A stretch of 59,111 bases of DNA from Nitrospira sp. Its GTDB lineage: Bacteria; Nitrospirota; Nitrospiria; Nitrospirales; UBA8639. The stretch lies in the NCBI GenBank assembly GCA_011523385.1, contig WTGX01000017.1:24107-83217 (forward strand). The letters are read 5' to 3'. A model generated the notes under the pieces. The model ran no database searches, had not been told where the DNA came from, and worked only from the letters and a program-made list of their open reading frames with translations. Position 1 is the stretch's first letter. Every line of letters begins with the position of its first letter. This document shows, one piece after another, positions 1 to 7,921 of the stretch. The position numbers were made by a program, and so were the translations under genes.

Positions 1-213
1 CATGCCCGTCGTCATGGTCATCGTGCCCGTCGTCATGATCATCATGCCCGTCGTCATGATCATCATGCCCGTCATCGTCATGGTCATCGTGCCCGTCGTC
101 ATGATCATCATGCCCGTCATCGTCATGGTCATCATGCCCGTCGTCATGGTCATCGTGCCCGTCGTCATGATCATCATGCCCGTCGTCGTGATCCATGTCG
201 TGATCGTCATCAT
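1..213 (-). repeat. In-frame tandem repeat encoding His/Asp-rich heptads
   Basis: Units of 21 bases, with occasional 24-base units, repeat through this stretch and continue past the window edge. Read on the minus strand inside the TonB receptor they encode HDDHDDG, with some units gaining one Asp. All length changes are multiples of three, so the frame is kept. This looks like a slippage-prone coding minisatellite. Confidence 0.85.
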
Positions 214-1660
214 CTCCGCGAAGGAACGCAAACAACTGGTTCTTGTTCCTCGTCGTCGTCCCGTCGAACTGGAAGCCGGCTTTGATCATATGCTGGGAAT
301 TGAGCGCGTGCGTGTAATCCAGCCGGATGCCCCCGGCATAGGCCCACCGATCCTGATTGGCCGCGGAAATCGCACTGGCATGGTCATGGCCATGACCGTC
401 TTCGCCGCCCGTATAGGCCAGGACGTTATAGGGATCGGTGGTGAACGTCGCCCGGCTGTGGCGGAAGTAACCGGCTACGCTCACGAACTGGTTGGCATTC
501 ATGTCGTGTCGCCACACCAGGTGCGAGTACTGGTTGCTCTCCACCTGGTTTTCATCGATCCTTTCCGAAGGCACCGGCGTAAAATTCGCGTCGGTGTGTT
601 CCCGGATCAGATCGACAACATGCTCATTTTGCATTTGGCCCGGTTGCGTGGGAATCTCCGAGTCCGCCACGCTGTTCAGGAGTAGTAAGGTGAGGTTATT
701 GCGGTTGTCGATCTGGTAATCCCCACGCAGGAAGGTCTGGTTGGATTCGCCATCCCCGTGAAAGATCGACTGGCCCAACGTGGGCGGATCAATCGCCCGG
801 TTGGTCGTCTTATAGTTGTTCATCACGTAATATCGGAACTTGTCCCCTGCCGTCCCTCCGTATTCAAACGACGGCAGCACGGTCTCATTCGAGCCGCCGA
901 ATACGCCGATTGACCCGAAGCCCGGTTTGGTGCCGCTTTTGCTGGTGATGTCGATCACCGCGGTCGTCCTGACCCCGTATTGGGCCTCCAAGCCTCCCAG
1001 CAAGATGTCCGCCCGCTCCCAGGCCCGGGGGGAAAGCAGGTCCGTGAACTGGCTCGTGACGGTATCCGGAATCGGTACGCCGTCGATCCGGAATTGGAGA
1101 TTCGCATGCTCCTGCCGGATATGCACTTGTTTGAGGCTGCTGGTGATTGCACTGGGGATCGTCGCCAGGACGTCGTGCAGGTCCACATTGTTCCCCCGGG
1201 GCAGGGCTTCGATGTCTTTCCGGCTGACGGAATAGGTCTCACCGGACGAGTTGGGCTTGACAGGAGTGAGGGGCGCCACGATTTCCAAAGCCACGTCCTT
1301 GGTCTCCGTCAGCGTCAACACGACGGGGTCCGGCGCTTCTTGACTGATTTCGATCACCACGTGCTCGCTCCGGTAGGTATCCTGGACGGCCTGCACGGAA
1401 AACACGCCGTCGCGCGGGGTAAACAGTATGAACGCCCCGGCATCGGTCGTCGTTGCCGATGTCACCAACGTCCCTTCCTTATCCCGCAGTTCCACCGTGG
1501 CTTGCGCCACGCGCCGCAAATCCGCATTCTGCACGTACCCGGTTATCGTCTGGCTGGCCGGAGCGGCGTGGCCGTTCAGCGGCATTCCCCAAAGCAGTGC
1601 AAGGGCGACTCCAAGGAGGACCCATGCCCGCCTGATGGACTCAGTCGTTAAACTCGTCAT
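1..1660 (-). CDS. TonB-dependent receptor, truncated by window edge
   Basis: This minus-strand frame stays open from an ATG at 1658-1660 to the window edge, so the C-terminus is missing. GGAGGGG lies about 4 bases upstream of the start. The N-terminus has a basic stretch and hydrophobic core ending in HAAPA (signal peptide). A carboxypeptidase-regulatory-like beta domain follows (QTITGYVQNADLRRV...), then a plug domain with an IDGVPIPD motif and LLGGLEAQYGVRTTAVIDI, and then barrel strands. This is the usual layout of an outer-membrane receptor for a metal chelate or other large ligand. A predicted loop contains GHGHDH and then, at the window edge, repeated HDDHDDG heptads. Such His/Asp loops suggest binding of a divalent metal (zinc, nickel or copper), but the substrate is inference. 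Confidence 0.85.
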   Translation of the reverse strand, partial: MTSLTTESIRRAWVLLGVALALLWGMPLNGHAAPASQTITGYVQNADLRRVAQATVELRDKEGTLVTSATTTDAGAFILFTPRDGVFSVQAVQDTYRSEHVVIEISQEAPDPVVLTLTETKDVALEIVAPLTPVKPNSSGETYSVSRKDIEALPRGNNVDLHDVLATIPSAITSSLKQVHIRQEHANLQFRIDGVPIPDTVTSQFTDLLSPRAWERADILLGGLEAQYGVRTTAVIDITSKSGTKPGFGSIGVFGGSNETVLPSFEYGGTAGDKFRYYVMNNYKTTNRAIDPPTLGQSIFHGDGESNQTFLRGDYQIDNRNNLTLLLLNSVADSEIPTQPGQMQNEHVVDLIREHTDANFTPVPSERIDENQVESNQYSHLVWRHDMNANQFVSVAGYFRHSRATFTTDPYNVLAYTGGEDGHGHDHASAISAANQDRWAYAGGIRLDYTHALNSQHMIKAGFQFDGTTTRNKNQLFAFLRGDDDDHDMDHDDGHDDHDDGHDDHDDGHDDHDDDGHDDHDDGHDDHDDDGHDDHDDGHDDHDDGHDDHDDGH

Positions 1661-1715
1661 CGAACCCCTCCCTCTATTTAAGTGGTCATTGGTATGAAAA
1701 TAAATCCCCGAATCC

Positions 1716-1809
1716 GTCATTCCCGACGTTAGTAATCGGGAATCCAGTGTTTTTTGTCTTCACGAACGAAAAAACCCCTGGATCCCCGATTAAGGATGTC
1801 GGGGATGAC
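1716..1809. repeat. Intergenic imperfect inverted repeat, REP-like
   Basis: The left arm starts GTCATTCCCGAC and continues to TCGGGAATCCAG. The right arm reads CTGGATCCCCGA and ends GTCGGGGATGAC. The arms pair across a central segment of about 30 bases. The element lies in the roughly 500-base gap (1661-2162) upstream of the TonB receptor. I see no gene in that gap. It resembles the dispersed REP/MITE-like elements common in GC-rich environmental genomes. Confidence 0.6.
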
Positions 1810-1982
1810 AGAAGGGAGCAAGGGCGCTCCAGTTTCATCTCACACGGGACAGTACACTTTCTGAAAAGGGCTTTATACATGGCTGGCTCGTGTTTCCTGA
1901 TCTATTTTCAACGAATTGTCGAAAATCGTTCATGAACCGCCGTCATACGATCAACGAATGGGGTAGGAAAAGAAAGGAGCGT

Positions 1983-2079
1983 TGGACAACCACGGGGGGT
2001 TGTCCCTGCATGATGGAGACATTGGCCTCGTAGGGGACGGCTGGAGCCTGTCCTGAGCTTGTCGAAGGATGCCGTCCCG
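1983..2079. repeat. Dispersed composite repeat, copy 1
   Basis: Two modules recur elsewhere in the window in inverted orientation. The 25-mer at 1983-2007 is the exact reverse complement of 54547-54571. The 30-mer at 2050-2079, containing TCCTGAGCTTGTCGAAGG, is the exact reverse complement of 54406-54435. Module order is kept but the spacing differs (42 versus 111 bases). The function is unknown. Confidence 0.75.
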
Positions 2080-2162
2080 CATGAACCACGGGCGCTCTTC
2101 GCCAGACAACTACAGTATGGTGTCACTACATAATGGAGACATTTTGCATCACTATGATGACA

Positions 2163-3050
2163 CTACAACTCATTTTTGGTGCATTTTTGATCTTTTTTGC
2201 ACAATTTGTGGGTGAGAATCTCTCGGACGTGTTCACTGGCTTCTTTCACCAGGGTCCCCATCTTCGCATGGGAGGGTTCGAAGTCAACGGGGAAGTGATG
2301 GTGCCGGAGCCGCTGGCTGGTGATCGGACCGATCGAGGCGACCATGGTTTTCCCCATGGCGTCACGAAAGGCTGCGAGTTCATTGGTGGCGTCGAGCAGT
2401 TTCACGACGTGGTCGACTTGCGCCGCGCTCGTGAACAACAGGACGGACACGTTCCCGTCCACAATGCTGCGGAGCGTTCGTTTGAGCGGCTCCACGTCAT
2501 CGGGCAGGGCCCAGCGGTACACCGCCACGCTCCTGACCCGGGCGCCCCGCTCAGTCAATCCCTGTGCCAAATCCGTGTTCGCTATCCCGTATTCCTGAAT
2601 GGCAATCCGAAGCCCGGAGAGCCCCTCGGGTTTCCAATCATCCAGGATGCGAAGGATATCCCGCCAGGTATTGGGTTCGGGCACGGTGATATGGGGTTTC
2701 AATCCCAACTCTTTTAGGGCCGCAATAGGTTTCGGCCCGCGGCAGACGAGGGTGGTCTTCGTCAGGGCTTGTCGAATGGCGTCGAGCGTGAACCGCGTTT
2801 TCCAGACGTCCGCCAACGTCCTGGTGCCCACGCCCGTCAGCAGAATCAGCAGGTCCACGCCCCCCGCCATGAGGTCCTTCACGAAATCGAGGGCTTCAGC
2901 ATTATTTTCCAGGGGAATTTCCTGCAAGGAAGGTGCAACCAGAGGATTCCCTCCATGCCGGGCAATCAGCTTGGCCATCTGATCGGCCATCCGGCTTTCG
3001 AAGGCGGCGACAGTCATGCCGGCGAATCCATTTGTCGGTTCGGTGTTCAT
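2163..3050 (-). CDS. hemD: Uroporphyrinogen-III synthase-like protein (HemD family)
   Basis: The 295-residue protein has the two-lobed HemD pattern. The N-terminal lobe has AFESRMADQMAKLI, an LILLTGVGTRTL motif and a VCRGPKPIAAL segment. The second lobe has IQEYGIAN, a VRSVAVYRWALP strand, VSVLLFTSAAQVDHVVKLL and VASIGPITSQRL. These match the family's 'TS..av..l' and 'aiGp.ta..l' signatures. In heme synthesis the enzyme closes and rearranges hydroxymethylbilane to uroporphyrinogen III in the cytoplasm. No other heme gene is adjacent, and stand-alone HemD-like regulators exist, so the pathway role is probable rather than certain. The sequence upstream of the start is shared with the next minus-strand gene. 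Confidence 0.75.
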   Translation of the reverse strand: MNTEPTNGFAGMTVAAFESRMADQMAKLIARHGGNPLVAPSLQEIPLENNAEALDFVKDLMAGGVDLLILLTGVGTRTLADVWKTRFTLDAIRQALTKTTLVCRGPKPIAALKELGLKPHITVPEPNTWRDILRILDDWKPEGLSGLRIAIQEYGIANTDLAQGLTERGARVRSVAVYRWALPDDVEPLKRTLRSIVDGNVSVLLFTSAAQVDHVVKLLDATNELAAFRDAMGKTMVASIGPITSQRLRHHHFPVDFEPSHAKMGTLVKEASEHVREILTHKLCKKDQKCTKNEL

Positions 3051-3097
3051 CGTAAGTGCGATGGTAGCATACGGTCCGTGTTGCAGGGAACGACGAT
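3051..3097 (-). promoter_or_regulatory. 5' region shared with the lipoprotein gene, copy 1
   Basis: The bases before the HemD start match the region before the lipoprotein start (4396-4439). By hand I count about 29 of 40 identities, including GGGAACRACGAT at the distal end. The first codons of both genes also match (Met-Asn-Thr-Glu). The likely explanation is a copied promoter or leader. No clear -10/-35 pair stands out. Confidence 0.4.
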
Positions 3098-3188
3098 GCC
3101 GGAACCCCCCTGCCCCCCTTGTCAGGGGGCAAGAAGGGTTCTGCCGTCCCCCTGATAAGGGGGAGTGAGGGGGTTGTCTTTCAAAGAC

Positions 3189-3210
3189 GGGAACAACGAT
3201 CGTTGTTCCC
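3189..3210. repeat. Perfect 22-bp palindrome with GGGAACAACG arms
   Basis: The arms GGGAACAACG and CGTTGTTCCC meet at a central AT with no mismatch. It lies 10 bases past the stop codon of the lipoprotein gene. The half-site GGGAACRACGAT recurs at 3086-3097 and 4428-4439, so this belongs to a local repeat family. It could act as a transcription stop or a protein-binding site. Confidence 0.55.
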
Positions 3211-3219
3211 TACCGGGAT

Positions 3220-4395
3220 TTATTTGGAAATCGCGATGGGCAACGAGGGGATTTGAGAAACATCGGTCACGGTGAGGTGATACAGTTGGTATAAGAGGTC
3301 GAACGCTTCGTGATTCCACCGGTCGAACGCTTCTCCTTCCGCGGATTCCTGGTCGATGTAATACGACAACCCGCGTTTCTGAACGGAAATGATGGCTTCT
3401 TCGGGTTGGGTGCGTGACTCCCGGATGGTCAGCGTTTTGGCCGGATTGACGGTCATCGGGCCTGTTCGCGGGTCGGGATCCACGTGAAATTCCGGTTCCT
3501 CGGTAATGCCGCGTCCGATGAATTCCAGGATCGCCTTGAAGCTCCGCAATCTGATCGCCCCGAACAAGGGGAAATCACCGCCCGGATGGCCTTGTCGGAT
3601 ATCGACCAGAAGATGATGCCGGGGGAAGCGTTCCGCCTGCCGCTGTAACGCCAGTCTTTCATCGTTGGGAAGGGTATTCGGATCATAGTTGGTCATGACG
3701 ATGCGTCCGGTCTTCCGCTGGTCCCCGTCGGTGAATTCAAGCGGGCCGATAAAGAGGCGTCGCTCGGCCTGGAGCCATGACAAATGCATCACCCGTTTCC
3801 GGAACTTTCTGTATTCCTCTTTTCGGCGAGGCTCGTTTGCGAGGATACCTGATTCGAGATTGATCCTTTGAGACACCAGACGAAAGAGGATCGCGGGATC
3901 GATTCCCTGTTGCGCCAGGAAGAAGATGGTCTCTTCGGTAAGCGGGGTCAGCAGGCGTGTGGTAAATTCCTTCCCTTGAATCGGGATGATCGTCACGGTG
4001 GGGTTTTCCGCGGCGGAACTGCCCAACGTCAAAGACAACGAGTCGGCGCCTGGGGCACCAGCCAGTAATCCCATCAGGCCGGTGTTGACGCGGAAATCAA
4101 AGGTGGCGGCGATGTTGGAGACGGCCGTGAAATGAATCGGCTCATGGTAACGGGTGCGGGCAATATTGAGCAGCAGGAGCTCGGTTTCAATCCGGTTGAC
4201 CGTCCAATCGTATTCCAGCACAGCACGATGCATGGCCACCGGTGAGGCGCACCCGCTCAAGAGCAGGCTGATCCACCATAAGGTGGACACCACCATCATG
4301 GCGGTGCGAGTCCGACGCCTGCGGCCCGGCCGGGAATCCCGGTGTGGAGCGAATGCGCCTGTCACCGGTTGAGTGTTGTCCAGTTCAGTGTTCAT
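3220..4395 (-). CDS. Hypothetical lipoprotein
   Basis: The frame is open further upstream, but the ATG at 4393-4395 (MNTELDNTQP) is preferred because it matches the start context of the HemD gene. That gives 391 residues. An Arg-rich segment (RPGRRRRTRT) precedes a hydrophobic helix ending in the lipobox LLSGC, so the mature protein should be lipid-anchored. The long stretch before the lipobox is unusual, and an internal Met-Met at the start of the helix (TAMMVVSTLW) could be the true start. The body has many segments such as VNRIETELLLLNIARTRYHE. I recognise no catalytic motif or known family. It may be a periplasmic or outer-membrane-attached protein. Confidence 0.7.
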   Translation of the reverse strand: MNTELDNTQPVTGAFAPHRDSRPGRRRRTRTAMMVVSTLWWISLLLSGCASPVAMHRAVLEYDWTVNRIETELLLLNIARTRYHEPIHFTAVSNIAATFDFRVNTGLMGLLAGAPGADSLSLTLGSSAAENPTVTIIPIQGKEFTTRLLTPLTEETIFFLAQQGIDPAILFRLVSQRINLESGILANEPRRKEEYRKFRKRVMHLSWLQAERRLFIGPLEFTDGDQRKTGRIVMTNYDPNTLPNDERLALQRQAERFPRHHLLVDIRQGHPGGDFPLFGAIRLRSFKAILEFIGRGITEEPEFHVDPDPRTGPMTVNPAKTLTIRESRTQPEEAIISVQKRGLSYYIDQESAEGEAFDRWNHEAFDLLYQLYHLTVTDVSQIPSLPIAISK

Positions 4396-4439
4396 AGGCG
4401 CGATGGTAACACATGGCCCGTCTCGTGGGGAACAACGAT
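4396..4439 (-). promoter_or_regulatory. 5' region shared with hemD, copy 2
   Basis: This is the second copy of the conserved leader described at 3051-3097. It runs from the lipoprotein ATG to the GGGAACAACGAT motif at 4428-4439. Downstream of it lies a CTGAGCCTGTCGAAGG element related to the dispersed 30-mer. Confidence 0.4.
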
Positions 4440-4593
4440 CGGCCCTCACCCTGACAAGGGGGACTGAGCCTGTCGAAGGGGGGTTGGCTGTTTATCAGGA
4501 AGGCACGGTGGGAATTGCGCTTCGTGCGGCGGGGTTGCTCCACTTCGTGCGCGCCGTTAAGATGACCTCCCTGAATAGGGAACCGCGATCTGC

Positions 4594-5037
4594 ATGTCCG
4601 AACAAGGCCGACAAGAGATCCCACACGGAAAAGGCTTTCGACACGTGGCCTTGAACGTAACGGACGTGAAAACCTCGAAAACGTTTTATCAGACCTGGTT
4701 CGGGATGACGGTCGTCTGGGAACCCGACGCCGAAAACGTGTATATGAGTTCGGGCGTCGATAACCTGGCATTGCATCAAATTCCACAGGAGAACATGCCC
4801 GCTTACCGGCACGGTCATGGGCAATGCCTCGACCATTTGGGGTTTATCATGGGTTCGCCGGAGAGCGTGGATCAACTGTATGAACGGATCGTTCAAGCAG
4901 GCGTCGAGATTATCCACCACCCGAAACACCATCGGGACGGCAGTTATTCGTTTTATCTTGCGGACCCCGACCACATTGTCATCCAGATTTTATACGAACC
5001 CACCATCAGTCCGATTCGGTTTTCAACGGAGACGTAA
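4594..5037 (+). CDS. VOC-superfamily (glyoxalase/dioxygenase-like) protein
   Basis: The 147-residue protein is a single vicinal-oxygen-chelate domain. It opens with FRHVALNVTDVKTSKTFYQTWFGM (first beta-alpha-beta-beta-beta module). The second module has QCLDHLGFIMGS and ends with SYSFYLADPDHIVIQILYEP, which carries the family's 'DPDG..iel' type ending. Candidate metal ligands are His in FRHVAL, His in LDHLGF and Glu/Gln near the end. The chemistry cannot be told from sequence: isomerase, lyase and dioxygenase members all share this fold. It lies just before the MBL-fold gene on the same strand and could be co-transcribed with it. Confidence 0.8.
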   Translation: MSEQGRQEIPHGKGFRHVALNVTDVKTSKTFYQTWFGMTVVWEPDAENVYMSSGVDNLALHQIPQENMPAYRHGHGQCLDHLGFIMGSPESVDQLYERIVQAGVEIIHHPKHHRDGSYSFYLADPDHIVIQILYEPTISPIRFSTET

Positions 5038-5100
5038 GGGATCGCCCTCACTCGGTTGCGCCGTGACTTGAGGGTGTCACCTCTTATGCGGAAAGGCTCT

Positions 5101-6741
5101 ATGGCTCTCTGGGATCGCGTTGGCCTCAATCAGTTTGTCGGACTTCAGCCGTGGGTGTGGGTGCAACTGGAAAGCGCCGAGCCGCCGGGTCCTTTCCCCT
5201 TTATGGGCGGCGTGGCTCCGGAGGTCGTGGCGAGTCTCCACGAAGTCCACGGCATTCTCATGAGCGCGGTGGAAACGGCCATCAGCGACGTGTTTGCCCA
5301 TCGAACGTCGGTCGATGATCCCGCGGCCGGTCGCCGTCTGGAGGATGCCTATGCGGAAGTCGTGCAGACGCGACCCCGGCTCCGGCAACATATCCGGTGC
5401 GGACGGAATCCCGACGGCACCTTTGTCTGGGAATTCACCAAGGATCGTCAGAAGTCGGCGGTCATGAATTACGCCGGTCTGCGAATATTCAACGCGGCGA
5501 CCCGGCAAGCCCTGCCGATGGGTTTGGATGGCCCACTCTCCTCAGGGATGGGAAAGCTGTTGGGCTGCTTGAACGGCACCCGCACCGTCTCGGAAATTCG
5601 CACTCTTGCCATGGCCGCCGGTCGTGACGCGGCGCCACAATTACTGCACCTGCTTGAGCAGCTCGACTCGCACGAGTGCCTGGCCGTGACGGACCGTTCC
5701 TCCGTTCGCACGCAGTGGCTCGACGCGACACGGGACCGGGATACGGTGCACCTGGGTCACGCGGCCTTGATGTACCGACAACAAGACCGGTTTCTCTGGT
5801 TTGATCCGTGGCTGATGCCCTGGTTTGCCGAATCGCCGGTCCCCTCTTTGTGGACGTCATTGCTGCCGGAACCGGCCGCCGTGTTCCTGACGCACGACCA
5901 TGACGACCACGTCGATCCCCGCACGTTGCTGCACCTGCCCAAGGAGGTGCCCGTGATCGTGCCCAGCCGGAAAAACCGGAGGACGTGGTATTTCGATTAT
6001 CTTTCCCTGATGAGGGAGTTGGGCTTTACGAACGTCATTGAACTGGCGCACGGAGAAGCCTGGAAATTTGAAGGCGGGCAGGTGACGTCGGTTCCGTTCT
6101 TCGGCGAGGATCCTTGCGATCTTGCGCTGCCGCGCAATTGCTATTTGATCAGCGACCGGGGACACAATACTCTGGTGCATGCCGACAGCGGGCCGACGAA
6201 CGACGGGCATTCGGCGATCGAGGACGGGGTCATCACCCGGCTCGTGGAGCAGCATGGTCCGATTGCCACCGTGTATGCCTCGCAGCAACAGTTGAAAGAA
6301 ATTCGTTCCTACGCGGCGCACGCGAGTTTGTCCCATCCCGGTAAATGGTTGGATGTGGGAGAAAACGGATTTCTCACCAACCGGTACCTGTCGGAATTGA
6401 TGCAGCACGCCCAGGCCACATTGTTCGTCTCCTACGCCACGGGTGGCGCCGATTGGTATCCGGACCATTTATCGTTCATGTTCAGCGATCGCAATCCGGC
6501 CCGCACGTCGTTACTCACCGCCCACTGGGATCCCCCGGAATCCCTGCGGGACGTGCTGGCGGCATCCGGCCGTCAGTACCATCATGGCCAAGCCTTGGAC
6601 ATTGTTCGGGTGCCGGCGTCCGGGCAGGTTCAGATCATCCCAAAAAACGACGCCGTCGCGCCGCGCTCGCTGTATCAACTCGATCATGAAGCGCCCGCGT
6701 TCCTCCAAGGCGCGCAACAACAGCACAGGAACGCAAGCTAG
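5101..6741 (+). CDS. MBL-fold hydrolase with RRE/PqqD-like N-terminal domain
   Basis: I chose the ATG at 5101, preceded by AAAGG; in-frame starts at 5056 and 5086 also exist. The first 120 or so residues are helical and unassigned. Residues about 125-215 resemble a PqqD/RRE winged-helix fold: NYAGLRIFNA, then LLGCLNGTRTVSEI and LLHLLEQLDSHECLAV. The C-terminal half is a metallo-beta-lactamase fold with FDPWLMPW, the metal motif THDHDDHVD, and later HADSGP, ATGGADWYPDH. It resembles the UlaG/RomA branch. PqqD-like domains bind RiPP leaders, so the protein could belong functionally to the RiPP cluster that starts a few kilobases downstream. That link is inference. Confidence 0.75.
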   Translation: MALWDRVGLNQFVGLQPWVWVQLESAEPPGPFPFMGGVAPEVVASLHEVHGILMSAVETAISDVFAHRTSVDDPAAGRRLEDAYAEVVQTRPRLRQHIRCGRNPDGTFVWEFTKDRQKSAVMNYAGLRIFNAATRQALPMGLDGPLSSGMGKLLGCLNGTRTVSEIRTLAMAAGRDAAPQLLHLLEQLDSHECLAVTDRSSVRTQWLDATRDRDTVHLGHAALMYRQQDRFLWFDPWLMPWFAESPVPSLWTSLLPEPAAVFLTHDHDDHVDPRTLLHLPKEVPVIVPSRKNRRTWYFDYLSLMRELGFTNVIELAHGEAWKFEGGQVTSVPFFGEDPCDLALPRNCYLISDRGHNTLVHADSGPTNDGHSAIEDGVITRLVEQHGPIATVYASQQQLKEIRSYAAHASLSHPGKWLDVGENGFLTNRYLSELMQHAQATLFVSYATGGADWYPDHLSFMFSDRNPARTSLLTAHWDPPESLRDVLAASGRQYHHGQALDIVRVPASGQVQIIPKNDAVAPRSLYQLDHEAPAFLQGAQQQHRNAS

Positions 6742-6804
6742 TATGGAGTGCGTTTCACGAACTCCCGAAAGGCTTGGTTGGGGGAAGGGTTTATGATGTA
6801 CGTA

Positions 6805-7248
6805 TCAGCTACTGAGCGTCGGGTAAGTGTCTTCTACACATTCGGCAATCATATCGCCAATCAAGGCCCCCATCGGAGAATCCCCTGGTGGCAACCCTGT
6901 GATTTCGCTATGTGATGGGTCAGCCTCATAATCGTCCTCGGCATCGGACGGTTTGTGGACAAAACGGACTCCGTCGAGTTGCTCCCCGACGTAGTGTTTT
7001 GTCCTGTCTACGTGGAGTTCAGCGAATCGTCCTCTCCTGCTTCGCTTTAGCCTGGAACGACGCCTTACTTCATCGAGTTGCCGGGACTTGACAAGACCTT
7101 CAAAACATTCCAGCCAATGAACGGAGAGGCCGCTTTCCCCTGCACGTAGGCGAAAGGCGGAACCATCTACGTTCCCACCTTCAAGAATCCAGGTTGGTTT
7201 GACGTAGTGAACAACGTGGCTGTCACCGGGCAAGTCGTCGCCAGTCAT
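6805..7248 (-). CDS. Unknown protein, second gene of an overlapping pair
   Basis: A 147-residue protein without a family I recognise. It has a basic middle (RRRSRLKRSRRGRF) and an acidic end (SDAEDDYEADPSH). Its ATG overlaps the stop of the upstream gene in an ATGA junction at 7245-7248, so the two are translationally coupled. Such tight pairs are typical of toxin-antitoxin or small defence modules, and an AIPR remnant lies just upstream on the same strand. I can give no biochemical function. Confidence 0.6.
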   Translation of the reverse strand: MTGDDLPGDSHVVHYVKPTWILEGGNVDGSAFRLRAGESGLSVHWLECFEGLVKSRQLDEVRRRSRLKRSRRGRFAELHVDRTKHYVGEQLDGVRFVHKPSDAEDDYEADPSHSEITGLPPGDSPMGALIGDMIAECVEDTYPTLSS

Positions 7249-7625
7249 CTACTCTCGAACAACGGAATATCAAAAGCACAAACCTGTTTCTTCAATCCTT
7301 CAAGGGTATCAATACCCGCCACTCGCGAAACTTGCTTGGAATGAGGCCGTCGTTTGAATATCACGTACTCTCCCAATTTGTCCCCGAGAAACTGAAGTCC
7401 GATGTGCGTTTTGTCATCTCCTTTCCACACGGCGCGGAGATTTCCGTTGTCCATGAGCACCAACTCCGCTTCTCCGACCCATGGCATGGATTCGACAAAC
7501 CACCAGAAATCTTCTTTCGATGCTTCATTGATGTCTGAACATTCATCATCCTCTGAGGCAAATTCGCGCAGTTCATCAATACGATGTGCATAGGCCTGAT
7601 ACGTCTTTTGGGCTTCTGTCCACAT
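7245..7625 (-). CDS. Unknown protein, first gene of an overlapping pair
   Basis: A 126-residue acidic protein that starts MWTEAQKTYQAYAH. Its centre (WVGEAELVLMDNGNLRAVWKGDD, then IGLQFLGDKLGEYVIFKRR) reads as alternating beta strands. No catalytic motif is visible. It is translationally coupled to the following gene through an ATGA overlap. It is probably a small accessory or defence-type pair protein, but this rests only on gene layout and neighbours. Confidence 0.6.
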   Translation of the reverse strand: MWTEAQKTYQAYAHRIDELREFASEDDECSDINEASKEDFWWFVESMPWVGEAELVLMDNGNLRAVWKGDDKTHIGLQFLGDKLGEYVIFKRRPHSKQVSRVAGIDTLEGLKKQVCAFDIPLFESR

Positions 7626-7921
7626 CTCTTCACATTCGGTCAGACGACCTCAGTTCATTCTCAAGGGTATGGGAAGACGCGACCCGTGTCACTGCCCCAC
7701 GGTCGCTCATGTCTGCTGCAAATTTGACTTCCCAAAAATCAAGTAACCTGTACCGTCTTATTCTATGTAATGAACCTCAGGTCCCGCAACCGCTTTCCTG
7801 CACAAGGTCTTAGAGAGGGACGCCATGCGGTCAATTGTAGAATAGGCTACGGTCGTGGGATTGGAAAATGCGCTACCATGTTCAAACTGAAACGCTACCC
7901 GCATCCCATTGAAATGAGGAT

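Noticed and set aside
1..213. CRISPR array at the window start
   Set aside because: Units are contiguous 21-24 base tandem repeats without spacers and are in frame within a receptor gene.
2..685. A 227-residue plus-strand frame with Met/Val/Ile repeats at the window start
   Set aside because: It is the antisense of the His/Asp repeat in the TonB receptor; the minus frame has signal peptide, plug and ribosome site.
5857..6468. Long minus-strand frame opposite the MBL-fold gene
   Set aside because: No ribosome site or family; the plus frame carries the THDHDDHVD metal motif and a consistent fold.
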